From NCBI RefSeq assembly GCF_019279795.1, contig NC_056726.1, positions 1,136,652,182 through 1,136,716,181 of the forward strand: DNA of 64,000 nucleotides, in the 5' to 3' direction. Within the stretch, counting starts at the first letter, position 1; each line of letters starts with the position of its first letter. The notes under the pieces are model-generated. The model saw only the letters and a program-made list of their open reading frames with translations. It was not told where the DNA came from and made no database searches. Shown piece by piece: positions 9,801-22,039 of this stretch. This DNA is from Protopterus annectens (taxonomy: Eukaryota > Chordata > Ceratodontiformes > Protopteridae). The position numbers and the translations under genes are program-made.

Positions 9801-12206
9801 TAGTTGTTCAAAACTGAATCAGTTAGAGTCAAAATTTCTTCACTATAGTCCCTAATTGCATTATGAAGTGCTGTATCTGAGACTTTGTTAATTTCTTTCT
9901 TGATGAAGAATCGAGAATCATTGTGTCTGTCTACAGAGGGGTTTAGCACAACTGTTCCTCCCAATGTTCTTCTCCTGAGTTTTCTACTAACAGTTCCAGC
10001 TGTAGGGACAGAATTTGAATTACCTTTTATTTTACAGTATTGTTAGTAGTTGCAATAATTTGTGGGCATAATGCAATTTGGGGGTTTAATGCTGGAGGAT
10101 GTATAAGATTAGACCCACTTAACTCTCTGTTTGACCCTCTGGCAGAACTGCTGTGTTTATTAAACTGATCTGATCCAATATTGTTAACTATTTTAAAAAT
10201 ATAATTAGAAGTTATCACATCATCAGCTATACCATCTATTTTACAGTTAGATCCTAGATCTGAAAGTGTAGAAAATCAATGATTTGATTATTACTAAGTT
10301 CAATATATGAAGAAGTCTCAGCTTTGTTACTTAGTTTTGGATGTGTAATAAATGAAACACTGTCAACATGTGGGAATATGGGCAACTTGACTATCATAGC
10401 AACACAAATTTGTATTTTCCTTTTCTTATTGTCAACCAGTGAGACTGTTTACTTTCTTTCTTTTAATTATGATCCTATACTTAACTGATATTCTAGGATT
10501 TTTACTAAGAGGTGACTTATTTTTCAGCCTAGCCCTGAAACCCTTCTTAAAATGGTTTGACTTTTTACTGGATAATTTTGGAAATGGTGGTAGTCACTCT
10601 AGTTTAGCAGCAGAACAATCACCCTTATTTGTTATTTGATTGTCACCATTTATTACAAGAGTAGCTTTGTGTTCACTAAGATGTTCTAAGTCACTATTTG
10701 TCTGTTGAGACAGTTTATTAGCGGTAAATCTTAAGGTAATACTTTCTAAGTGAGCTGCTAGTTCTGATAAATATTATTTTCAAAAAGGCATAAGGCTGAA
10801 AATGGTATTTAATGAAACTTCCAGTTCTTTCTGGGTAACTATAGCAGGTGGTAAAGTTCTAAAATCTAGAATTCATAACTAATTCCATCAGCTTTTTATA
10901 ATTAAAACAATGACTCAAGTCCTTAGCCATGGCTTTTAGTAAATAAATGTCACAACTTTCACACTTAACCATAATTTTTTGACTAATATCATTAACTGCA
11001 CAATTTTTGTCTAATAAAATTATTAAGCTGACATTCATTAAACGTATCCATGATGTCAGATTATCTAGTATGGGAATAAACAATCTCTAAGATAGTAAAC
11101 AAAAAATAAACTCCTTCACTGCATTACTGATGGCAACAAGCCCTGAGTAATACAGGGTCATAGACAACTAGTTAAATGTCGACTACTTCAGTACAGAAAA
11201 TTACGTATAAGTCAAAATGTCAGAAAATAAAATAACTTGTTTTTTACTTACCAGACAAGTTATCAATAAAAAGTTACCTTGCTCACAGAACTCTGAAAGT
11301 TCACAAAATTACAAGTTCATGCAAATACAATCAAAAAGAGACATGCAGATGTGTTGTTATAGTCACTGCCACTCTGACAATGTCCCTTATATACCTGATT
11401 TGTCTGAAAACAAGATACACTTTTCCTCCTGGGTGTCTTACAAAACAAAATAAAAAGAGTGAGTTCCCAGTGTGTTAATAAAGATGAGTGTGCCTTCATA
11501 AAGTAACAAAAGAACAATGGCAACACATTAATGCCCTTAAAAGAGTATACATTGTATACATTTTATGCAGAAAAAGCTGCTTTCAGTTATATGCTGCTCA
11601 CCAGTCCATAGAACACCAAAGACATATAGGAGATGTACTTCCAACAGCTTCTGAATGAAACGAAGCTTATTGCTCCAGATGCAGCCTACATTGAAAGAAG
11701 AACAGCAGCAAACCTTAGAAGAAGAAGTAAGAACCACATTAAGGAACATGAAGTCCAGAAAAGCAGCAGGGTCAGATGAGGGCATGGCAGATATGATCAC
11801 AATGTTAGGTGAGAAAGGGGAAAATGGCTCCTGAGAGTACTCATAGCAGTATGGGAAGAAAGGTGCAACCCAGACAACTGAAAATGAGAATTTTAGAGCT
11901 AGTGTGCAATGCCAAAGGGGACATTCACAACTACTGGCAGTCTAGAGGTATCAAACTCCTGTCACACTGCATAAAAGTCCTATAAAGGGTGACTGTCAAA
12001 TGGATACACACAGTAGTAGAAAATAAGATGGGAGATAAGTTCAGATTCAGTTCAGGATGCAGCACAACTAGCCAGATGTTTGCAGTGGGACAGAAAATTG
12101 AGAAGAAGCTAGAGATGAGGAAAGAGCCCAACCAGGCATTCCTAGACTTAGAGAACGCATATGACAAGATCACAAGAAAGCTAATTTGGGCAGTATTGAC
12201 ATGTTT

Positions 12207-12645
12207 TTTAAGGCACAGAATAAAATTCATACAAAACAGTTCAGCAGAATAGAAAGATTGCCTTTATTGTAAAAGACCACGCACACGGGGAAGACTAACC
12301 AACCAAGGTCTTGTCTTGTTGAACAAAGAAACTGCATACATTTTTATATTGTAAAAGCAAACATTTTGTTACCTACGAGGCTCTAGTCATTGACCATTAG
12401 AAATAAACACCTCTATGTTGTTTTACTTACTCAGAAGCTGCAGACCCCTTATCTAAGCCTTTCCTAATAGGCAACATTCCTGAGCGTCCACGTTGGCACT
12501 AGAAAATGCCAAGGCAGTGGAAAAAACAAAACAAAAAAAAAACAGGCCTGTGCTATCAGGATCCATTTTTAAATAAGTCATAGAAAAGGTAATATACAAA
12601 ACACATAAACATTCCCCCCTTCTCACACGTCTTTCTTTTTGGTTC
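12207..12645 (-). mobile_element. LTR-like fragment inserted in the RTE LINE
   Basis: On the minus strand a purine run (AGAAGGGGGGAA) is followed directly by TGTTTATG. About 300 bp later come a TATA-like ACAATATAAAAATG and AATAAAGGCAATC, which resembles a polyadenylation signal, near the far end. The order polypurine tract, TG, promoter, AATAAA is that of a retroviral-type LTR in reverse orientation. No internal gag or pol sequence is visible. AAGGC(A/T) occurs on both sides (12211 and 12646) and may be a target duplication. Confidence 0.4.
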
Positions 12646-12760
12646 AAAGGCTTAGAAACATTGGTAGATTTAGTGTAGACTATGCACAAAAACGTAATGA
12701 CACAAGCATGAACAGTGTTTGGACTCAGAGAATGGTTCCCAGTGGGAGTGGGTGTGCATC

Positions 12761-13076
12761 CCATACATCTCAAATGTATAGATTTTAACAGAATGGCCAC
12801 ATTTTTCCATCATAGTTTTTGGTTTGTTTTTCATAACATTATGGATTTCTGGCAAATCACTAGGAGTTGAAGACAGAAAATAATGACAGAAATGTTAGTT
12901 TCAGACTTCCAACCCTTCAGAGAATGAATGCTAATGCAAAACCTGTTATTCTATCAGCTTTCTAAGTTTGTAAGAACAATATTTAAAAAGTGTCCCTATT
13001 TTTGGACCTTTGCCCTGGCCCCCCTTTATTTATGACTTTGTCCAGAGTTCTTGCTCTATGAGGTTGAGAGGTATGG
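12761..13076. mobile_element. MITE with terminal inverted repeats, copy 1
   Basis: Left end CCATACATCTCAA and right end TTGAGAGGTATGG are inverted repeats. The 316-bp interior has no coding capacity. It is flanked by GTGCATCC and GTGCATCA (7 of 8 identical), consistent with an 8-bp target duplication if the element is CATAC...GTATG. It splits an RTE LINE exactly at its VGVHQG codons. An 8-bp duplication and a CA...TG end would fit hAT, but that is inferred from this copy only. Confidence 0.75.
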
Positions 13077-13938
13077 TGCATCAGGGTTTACTTCTGAGCC
13101 CACACTATTCATACTGGTGATGGATTATTTTAGCGACAGGTTAGAGAGTACATATCAACAAGGTTGCTGTATGCAGAGGATGTGGGATTATAGGCAGACT
13201 CTGAACTAGAACTTCAACAAATAATAGGGAAATGGAATTCAAATCTGAAGGCACACAGGATGAAACTGAGAACAGACAACACGATGCAATGATAGCAAAT
13301 GGATGAAACCAGACGAAGTTGAGAAATGAGCTCGAATGGAAAATAGGTTAACAGCTTCATGTGCCTAGTAGGGGTGGTTGAAGAGAATGGAAGTTAGAAT
13401 TATGAGGTTAAGGCTCGAATCAGAGAGGCTGCAGCCAACTGGCACAGAGTGTCAGGTGTAATGTGTGACAGAAGCATGCCAGCGAAGCTGAAAAGTAAGG
13501 CACACAAAACAGTGGTCAGACCATACTATGGTATGATACAGAAACCTGGCCTGTGAAGGCAGAGAAGATTATCAAGCTAGAGGTGATGGAGATGTTGTGA
13601 CTGAGAGAGGTGGTAGGATGATCACTGTGGGACAGAATAATAAATAAGAACATCAGAGCAGAAGCCCAAGTAGCCCCAGTTGTATAAAAGCTCAGAGAGA
13701 ACAGATTACAGTGGTTCACACACACGTGCAGGAAAGCAGAAGTCAAGCTGGCAAAGAAGATTGGGGATACGGGAAGAAGGCAAGAGGAAACAAGGATGTG
13801 AAGCAAAGAAATGGATGAATTGTGTCAGAGAAGACCTGTAACTGCATCATTGTGAAAGAAGGTAGGTGAGTGGTACTGAATCAAGAGACATGGCAACAGA
13901 TGAAGTGACACCTGAATGTCATGTAGAAAAATTGTATA

Positions 13939-14065
13939 AGGGGGGGGGGGGTAATAATGATGATTTTGATAAAAATTACGCATGAGCCGAACATGTGAAT
14001 AAAGGAATGGCCAAAATACTGTGCATACATACATACATACATATATACCTACATACATATATACT
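13939..14065. repeat. Poly-G run and ATAC-rich microsatellite
   Basis: A run of 12 or more G near 13940 is followed by ACAT/ATAC repeats at about 14027-14065, just past the 3' end of the RTE LINE. Confidence 0.8.
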
Positions 14066-14690
14066 GATGGACATACATACATTCCTAAAGCTTTGCTGTC
14101 ATGCAGTGCTATGATCGTTCAGATGTTAAGCATCTCTGATGAGTCATATAACAACCTTTACAAGCTGCTGCATAAATGACTACAAATTGTGACATTTTTC
14201 TCTCTGTCTACAGTTGCATAGAGTTACTGCATCATTTGGCTGTCTGACTTCATTTACATTTCTTCACACAGTCATTTGCATACTATGTCATTTCCATTTC
14301 TTCACACAGTCATTTGCATACTACGTCTGATGCATTGTACAGACCTATGTGCTGCCGCACAATCTGGTCTCTGAACAGGCCACTCCTTGCATATTTCTGA
14401 TAACCCATACAATGCTGCTACTGCATACTGTACAACATGTTTATGAATCCCAACTACAATGAGCTAAGGTAGAATAATTAAATTTATATCATTCAATTTC
14501 TCATGGTTACTTTAATCAGAGATTTAAAATATATGCATTGTAAATTATTTGGTAAGTGTCATTTTTTTAATTTCTTCAGTTTTTTTCTAGTTCAGAGCAT
14601 CATTATTTATTGTCATGCCTAAGAAACTTCATCCTCAAGCTGTAGCTGGTTTTGATGAAATAGTTCACAGTTTTATCTTAACAGAATAAT
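14066..14690. other. No gene recognised
   Basis: Only one structure is visible: a block of about 38 bp containing CTTCACACAGTCATTTGCAT is present twice in tandem at about 14255-14330. The rest shows no readable element. Confidence 0.5.
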
Positions 14691-15800
14691 AGAAACTAAA
14701 AGGCATCCAGGCCATGTGGGCATTTACACCTTGCCAGTACTCACCTTTAGACCCTACCTCTTTTTTCTAGGACTCATAGGCCATTCAGATTAGCAATGAA
14801 TTTAAACATATCCATCCAATTGTCTAATTATTTTTAAAAAAGGAGATGGTGTGCTTATTTGCTTGATCATGAGTGGAAATGTGTTGCAGAAGAGGGGTAG
14901 TCATTGCATGACAAATCTCTTTCTCTCCATCATGACTTTTTTTTTTGCTGAAAACTAGGGCTAGTTTCACTAGACTGCCTTATTTGTTGTGGTATAAAAT
15001 GTCTTGGATTGCCAGATTACTAATCAACCAGAAGGCAAGGCACAGATAAGGTAAGGAATTTATAAGGCAGTAAATGCAGGGGCAAAATTCCAGCCTCTCT
15101 CTGTCTGTAGCTCAAGTTATTAGGCCTTGATCTTTTTCATCAGGAACTTTTGGGATCTCTCTAGCTACTTGCTATGGCTAGTAAGACACATCTCAAAGGG
15201 GGCATTATAATCAGTGATTCAGTGATGTAGAATACAGGGGGATAAGGACTTCTTTGGATTTACAGGAGATGCCTTTAGCCATTAGCTGTACCAGATAAAA
15301 TGGCTTCCTAACCACTCTTACAACATGATGATCAAATGAGAGGGAGTTAGCTACCCATATTTCAAGGGCTCTCACAACATCTCCTTTTGGATTGTGGTAT
15401 TTTTAATACTATAAGTTGGTGGGGTGGGGTTACCAAATGCCATGATATTGCATTTTTGAGCATTTAATTTTAGCCTGTTTAGTGAACACCATCTATTAAC
15501 GTGTAAATTCACATTCCATCTTATTTATATCAGAAGGGGATTTGTGTATGGTGGCTGTGAGCTGTAGTCATCAATCTTACAACAGAACAGTCTGGTTTAC
15601 CAGTCTATATCTGATAATTTTCCATGTATTTGTGTGGAGTGCTATATCAGAGACTGTTCTGTTGTGAGATAGATGAGTACATCTTAGTTAAATATTTGTA
15701 TCTTCACAGGTAGTTTGTAACAAGGTAAATAGTAGTTCATTTTCACTGAGTACCAGGCAGTTGCTAAACTTCTTGATTATACCAGGTGATATGAGGTTGG
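14690..15800 (-). mobile_element. Old CR1 LINE copy, 3' part of RT
   Basis: The clearest segment is 15150-15560. On the minus strand it reads RLKLNAQKCNIMAFGN, then SLSFDHHVVRVVRKPFY, then KSKEVLIPLYS. These are the same blocks as in the better preserved CR1 copies at 20500 and 39400. The part near 14800-14960 matches the CR1 C-terminus more weakly. Many stops and gaps; the age is clearly greater than that of copies A to D. Confidence 0.75.
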
Positions 15801-17700
15801 CATCTATAAGAAGAAAAGCCTGGGACCTTCTATTTAGTCCAAGAGTGTCAAAAATTAGAGATCTAAAACTTACTTGTAAGGTATATGCTTTGCTAAAACA
15901 TTTTTTTCTTTAATAAATCCCCATGAATACGGAATAATAAATGCTTCTTTTCCTTTAATGAATTCTTATGAGTACATGATATTAAATATTAATAAGTATC
16001 ATAAAATATTGTAGCATAATAGCAAACTATTAGAAGTGCTCTAGTAAAGTTGAAATGGCTTATATTAAATTTACTTGATTCTGAATTGAGAGGGAGCAGC
16101 TTAGAGCAGCCTGCTAAAGGGTATGGCTCTACTTAGCTTGCTAAGAATAAATGCCATTTGAACAGCCTATATGTGTCAAGCATATGATTGTACTATCCTA
16201 CATGAAACACAGTTTAGCACAATATAGCTGTTACAAATTTAAAGAAACAAATGAAAATCAGATTTTGGCTTCAGCCAATAAAGGTTTCATGGAAACCATA
16301 GCAACCTATGTCTCTCTCAGAATGCTCACTAATATCCTTAGACTGCCCAGACACTTAATCAAAACTTTGCTGAAAAAGTAATTAGGTTGCAGACAGGTAC
16401 AAGTGAAAGAAAAACAGTAGAATTAGCATGGAGAAGCAACACAATACATAACACATTGCTTTATCACATGGAACAAAAAATAATTAATAAGGTGATTGCC
16501 GAAACATAGCTTCTAGCAAAAGTTAAATAAAATGGACAAAAACTATTTAAACACCACTAAAACAGTAGAATTCAATTAAAAAAAAACAATAATTATAGAG
16601 TAAATAAAGCACTTTCCTGCTTTTTGGCTTTGAAATGAGGTCCAAATGCCACTTTAAGCTCATTTCAGCATGTGTGAACTGATTTTTAGCCCTCTGAAGT
16701 CGTATGCAAAGACAACAGACAAACCACAGCCAACACAATATAGGTGAGCTAAGGAGTTAAAGAAAATAATAATAAAAAACTGTTTTTGCCTTCAGCCAAT
16801 GATTCTAGCTTCTTAGAAAAAGCATCAGCCTATCCTCTCCCACAGAGTAATCACTAATATCTTACAGACTGGCCACACGTGTATCCAACACTTTGCTGCA
16901 ACAGTCTTTTTGTTAACTGTAATCAAAAATATCTTGAAGATTTCATCTAAAGACTGAGATATGGCTTCAGAACTGGTAACCACGTGTACTTGAGGTTAGA
17001 AAAATACAACCAGAAGACTAGAAAAGCCAGTGCTTGCTCTATTTATACCATGACAGTACGGCTGATGATTGGTACTAAATTTAAATAAACTGCTAAGCTG
17101 AAATGCCTGAAAGTGTTGCATTCATACTTAACTTAAAAACAACAAACGATTTTGGAGTAAAATCCAAATCAGTGCAGCCAGTTAGAAGGTTGACAATCAA
17201 AGAAATGAACTCAAACTGGGCTAACGCCATTCACAGAATGGAGGAATCTGGGACCTTCAACTCTGGTGATTAGCAACTGATGACATCTTCTGCTATGGTG
17301 GATTCATGCTCCATAGTGGCTTGAAAAAAATATGGATTTGAAGCCAGACACAAACATACCAAAGTAACTTCCTCTGAGGTTGCTGCTACAAAACTATTTA
17401 ATAAAAAGTCTACTCTGCTGGTATCTATGTAGGCACTTGAGTTGATAAACTAAGATTGATATTAAAGGTTAAATACATAGATCAGTATTCATGTATTTTA
17501 AGAAAATCCAAATGCTACATTATATCACACCTCAACAAACTGCCGGCTCTCGTATAGCTATTATGCCATATTTTAGCTATAAAATATTAGTGCAAGAGGT
17601 TTTCTTGTCAGCTTCAGAGCAGCAACAAGGACCTGCCCTTTACCTATCTTCATAAAAATCATAGGAGACACAATGTTAATTTGCCAGAGGCCATGTATGT
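15800..17700. other. Unassigned stretch with an old internal duplication
   Basis: No coding sequence was recognised. Segments at about 16240-16385 and 16765-16915 are diverged direct repeats 521 bp apart; both have TTCAGCCAAT, then CACTAATATC, then ACTTTGCTG. They may be two units of an old tandem duplication. Confidence 0.5.
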
Positions 17701-17704
17701 CTTA

Positions 17705-17870
17705 CCAATAGGGGTTGGGAGGGTGACTTAATGGCTAAGGTGTTTGCCTTACAAACACAAAGTGCAGGGTTTGAGTCTCACAAGGGATAATTGGCTAGGC
17801 TTAAAATGGCTCGCAAGGGCAGTTAGCATAGTACTAAACTATGAACCTATGAGCCATGCTCAGCTCTACC
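17705..17870 (+). mobile_element. tRNA-SINE with CR1-like 3' end
   Basis: The A-box-like TGACTTAATGGCTAAGG and B-box GGTTTGAGTCTC mark a tRNA-derived head. The 3' part (GGCTAGGCTT, AGGGCAGTTAGCATAGTACT, CTATGAACCTATGA) follows the order of the CR1 3' end at 47950-48009. Confidence 0.75.
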
Positions 17871-19990
17871 ACCCTTTTTAAGGACAGCAAGGCCAATAAG
17901 TCCCAGGATGTATTTTAGGATACCCATCCAATTACCTAATCTGTGTTTGAAGGTTGATAAGAAATCACACTGCTTGTATTGCAAGGGGACCCTACTCCAG
18001 AGCAAGGAGAGGCACAGGTAATGAACCTACCACTCCATTTAGTTTTATTTATTTCCTGAAGTCGATTGGGGTCTCATGTTCTAGTGTTCATTGCACTATT
18101 TGGCTTATTAAAAAGAATTAAGTCACAGATAATAGGATCCCTGAAGGCACAGTATTGAAAGCATATGTGTCCACTCAAGAGCCCATACAACATGAAGTAC
18201 AGGCACAGGAATTTGATACTACCTAGATTTTTGAGACCAGAAATGCATTTTGTTAGAAATCTCTGTGTGCATGTGTTTTATACATCTAGAGAGATACATG
18301 CCAAAGTATGCATTGTATTCTATAATGGATATGACCAGGGCAGAGTACAGGGTTACAGTAACATCTCTGTTTTTTTAAGAGATGCTTTTGGTGATTAGTT
18401 GTGAAATATAGATGATTTTTCAAACACAGTTGTTACATGCTGATCAAAGGAAAGTGAGACATTAACTCAGGTGCCCAAGTTCTTCACTGCTGTCTCGTTA
18501 CATAGTAGGGTGTTATCATTGTAGAACATTGTAACAATTTGCCTTTCAGTAAAGGAAATGATACTGCATTTCTTGGCATTTAGCTTGAACCTTTTTTAAG
18601 TATATCAACAGTTAACTCTATTTAATTATTTTTGAATTTTATGAGTGTCATTGGCTGGCTTAAAAGCTACATCTGTATTATAATCATTGGCAAATTAAGT
18701 TAAGGTCAGAGAAATTAATGCCAAATAGCCAAATAGGAGGAAGAGTCTCAACACAGACCTCTGGTGATGCCACTGGTCACCTTTTCAATGACTGAGGAGA
18801 CATCATAGCCTCTGACAATGCATTCTGTTGTTGAACCAGGTTGCAATCCATCTTGCATCAGAGTGATTATTGTTTAAGGCCATAAGTGTATTTACAATAC
18901 CACCATGTGGTATGATGACGAACGCCTTTGGTAACTTCAGATGTATGGACCACGTGTGCACTGTCCACCACTAGCATGACCTTTTCAAAGAAGCTCATAA
19001 GATTAAGTAGGCATGATTTACCTTAACACACCTGAAGTGCTAAAGGTAGAACCCTTAACAGATTTATGAGCTCAGTGATGATGCACAACATGGATTTATA
19101 GACAAAACTTGTAAGGATAATGGGACAGTGCTTTCCTGGGTCACTGGTGGGGTCACCCTTGTAGAGATCCATCACCACCACCACCACGATAGTGTGCCTG
19201 AACTCAGGGACATAGTATGTGACAACACTTTAGTTGAACAACATAAGGAGAGGGCATGATTGACACTGTTTATTAGACAACCTACTGCATTGTTGGGATC
19301 CAAAGAAGATGTGTTTTTGGTCTTAGGGAGAATTGTAAGAAGATAATGCAATGAGATGTTATAGGTAGGAAGTGACTCAGGGATGTTTGGAGTGGTATTT
19401 ATTTATTTAGTTGGTTATTGGCATTTGTTTACAGGGAAAGCCTGACTGAATAATAATTTGTTTTCAGCAGAGGACTGGAAAATCTCCCCAACTAAAAGAA
19501 CAGAAAATAAATATACATAGGTGAATATGTAAATGAATAAATCAGTTATGAGATATAGACAGATTGTCAAACACAGTTGCTACATGGTGATCAAATGATG
19601 ATAGTTTTCAGGGGTAGCAAACTTGTTTGCTTGGTGTTATCAACTTCTTTTGGTCTGGAGTGGGAGGGACCATTATAGAGAAATTCAGAGCAGTGATGTG
19701 AATTATTCCTTAGTTTTGTAACTTAATTGAAGAAGAACTTGTAATTATCGTTAGCCTCAGAAGCTTATCTAAATTCATGGGATGCTTTGCTGGTCTTAAT
19801 AGCTGACTTCATCTTTTTGATGAGGCTTTGTATGCTCATTTCATGTTGAGGGTTCTGGCTTTAAATGATAACTTGATCAGTTTTTGTTTGTACTTCTGTT
19901 GTACAGTTTGGTTATAGCTACTGATAACCAGGGTGCTTTTTTATTGAATTACAATTATATTTATTTCTGGTAAGAAATGTTCTATCAACT
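17870..19990 (-). mobile_element. Old CR1 LINE copy, linker to C-terminus
   Basis: From right to left: a linker that resembles the CR1 block before RT (19620-19920), RT remnants including the primer-grip side (18480-18600 reads LNAKKCSIISF), SFDQHVTTV at 18430, and the C-terminal region to 17900. Matches to copies at 20081 and 39218 are block-wise, with many stops. An L2-like tail is inserted at 19390-19510. Confidence 0.7.
19390..19510 (-). mobile_element. L2-like 3' tail, antisense
   Basis: TTTATTTATTTAGTTGG, GGCATTTGTTTACAGGGAA and TTTTCAGCAGAGGACTGG are the reverse complement of the L2-like tail. It sits inside a CR1 copy. It could be a SINE end or a short LINE end; no head is readable. 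Confidence 0.65.
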
Positions 19991-20080
19991 CAGCCAAACC
20001 CCAGTATTACTATGAGCACATATGATATACTTCCAGACACTAACAAAACCATTCACTCACTCCAGACAAACATAGGATCA

Positions 20081-21690
20081 TAGCGAGTTACTAGGTTATT
20101 GGCCCTAAGGCCCTTAAAAGCCTAACCAAGAATTTAGCCCATGTTCCAACAAGTCAGCACCCTATGCCACTGTCCAGCAGGGACATAGGTGGAATCCCAG
20201 GGGTGTATTTTCTGCTCCCCATCTAGTTATCCAGGTTGCACTTAAAAAGGGTTAATGAGGTAGTCTGCTTTACGTGGAGAGGAAGTCTATTCCACAAAAG
20301 GTGGAATCTCTGGAACACAAATCTGTCTCACCAACAAGTTCTATTGATGTCACAGACCAGGTTGAGTTTGCACGTGTGGGTTACACGAGTGGAACTTGAC
20401 TTGCGGATATGCAGCAGTCTCATCAGGGCGGGGGCTGACATTGCTTTGTATGCCAGAGAGAGGTCACTTCTGAGGAGTCTGTAAGAGATATGGGGCTTTA
20501 AGCCTATCTGTGTAAAGTAGATGTCTGAGGTCCTGGATTCTCTGGGTGAGGAATCTCTGTGGTCTCTCCAGCTGCTGCATGTGCTTTTGAGGTACATGCC
20601 AAAAGAGGCATTGTATTCAATAATTGGTCTTACAAGGGAAGAATATGGGGATGTTATGACCACCTTGTCCCTGGATGAGATACCCTTACTAATGAGGTGG
20701 GCCATGTAGAAAGCTTTCCATACAACGGAGGCAGATTGGTGGTCAAAAGACAGTTTGCTATCAACCTGGGTTTCCAAGTCCCTCATGACTGATTGCATGC
20801 TTAATGCCTTATTATCAAGGTGATAATTTGTGGGGATGTCATTCTCCTCAAAACGGATGATGATGCATTTTTTGGCGTTCAGTTTAAGGCAATGTTTCTG
20901 GCACCAGTCATTTGTTTGGGTGAGACCCTCTTGAAGGATGTCCACATCACTAGGTGAATTGATGACAGCACCCAGCTTGCAGTTATCTGCAAACCTGGTA
21001 AGCCATAGCTTACTAGATTTGGCCTGCACCTCTGAGAAGTATATCCCAAACAGCAGAGGCTCCAAGACTGATCCCTGGGGTACACCATTTGTTACGGGTC
21101 GAATACTTGAGGTGGCTTCCCCTATTTTGACTAGGTGGATTCTATCAGTGAGCCAGTTTGCTACCCATCGGGTAACATATGGATTGATGCCTAGTTGAGA
21201 GAGTTTATTTATTATACCTGAGTGGGGAATAGTATCCATGGCCTTGGCCAGGTCAAGGTAGGCAGTGTGCACCTCTTCCCCTCATCTATGGCCTTGGCGA
21301 CTGTCTCAAAGAAGTTGACCAAATTTAACAGGCATGACCTCCCCTTGACAAAACCAAACTGTGTGGGATCAACCAACTGGAGGTTGCCAATATCCTTGTT
21401 TATAAGGTCCATGATAATCCACTCCATGGCCTTGCAGATCAGGCTAATTAGGCTACTGGGTCTATAATTTACTAGATCAGTGGACGCTCCACCTTTGTGC
21501 AAAGGGATGTCCTCCACTCAGCTGGGACAAAGCTGGTACTCAGGCTTTGGTTGAATAGGGTGCCTAATGGTGCTGCAAGTTCCTGCCTGAGTTCATGTAG
21601 GATGCAACCTGGGATGTTATCGAGTCCCATGGAAGCCGTATTTTTTGCCTTTGAACATCCAAATAAAATTTTCTGACCTTTGTGCTTGGC
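20081..21690 (-). mobile_element. CR1 LINE copy C, 5'-truncated RT
   Basis: The RT is readable from about 21660 (KAKNTASMGLDNIPGC) through DPTQFGFVKGRSCLLNLV, TAYLDLAKAMDTIPHSG (motif A) and NGVPQGSVLEPLLFGIYFSE to the catalytic box FADN. In other CR1 copies here this box is FADD, so a catalytic Asp is changed. The C-terminus ends near 20330. The 3' end carries the CR1 tail (ATAGGATCATAGCGAG, ACTAGGTTATTGGCC) in reverse. Frameshifts lie near 21212-21275 and 21472-21517. Confidence 0.9.
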
Positions 21691-22039
21691 TTCAACAAAC
21701 AAACTACTAACTGATGCAGTCAAGACGAATAGAATGCATTTTTTCTACAGCAAAGAAACTGAAATTTCTAGTACAAATGATATTAACTCAAAAGGCAATG
21801 CCATTCTCAATATACTTGACATACCTAGAATTGGCAACAAATCGTCTACTCAACCTCAGTAATCACTGACAAAATTACTGGCAAAGTTCTTGAACAACTA
21901 AAACCATGCTACAGGATCTCCCACTTATTATCCACAACTGCCAAAAATGTATTGCTAAAAATGTTCTTTTTTTAAGTTAGAATATACACTGCAACTACTC
22001 AGCATGCACTGCATCTGTAACTGTCAAAAACATCAGACA

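Larger units (their letters stand above)
11590..13850 (+). mobile_element. RTE-clade LINE, 5'-truncated, with two insertions
   Basis: Readable pieces in order: YFQQLLNE; EEEVRTTLRNMKSRKAAGSD (pre-RT block); SRGIKLLSHCIKVL; AFLDLENAYDKITRKLIWAV (motif A, to about 12205). A gap filled by an LTR-like piece follows, then FPVGVGVH (12660-12760), a MITE, and HQGLLLSP from 13077. The region downstream of the catalytic box follows (IIGKWNSNLKAHRMKL), then a C-terminal part with KLESKAHKTVVRP-like and RLQWFTHTCRKAEVKL blocks. These are hallmarks of RTE-clade LINEs in fishes. The endonuclease is missing. Frameshifts and stops occur throughout and the FADD box is degraded to AEDVGL. Confidence 0.75.

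Noticed and set aside
11217..11526. Overlapping 78- and 69-codon frames
   Set aside because: No domain on either strand and no repeat family; they look like chance frames between two LINEs.
12207..12645. Intact endogenous retrovirus
   Set aside because: Only an LTR-like piece is seen; no gag, pol or env sequence flanks it.
17705..17870. Functional tRNA gene
   Set aside because: A- and B-box-like words are present but there is no cloverleaf, and the sequence continues into a CR1-like tail; it is a SINE.
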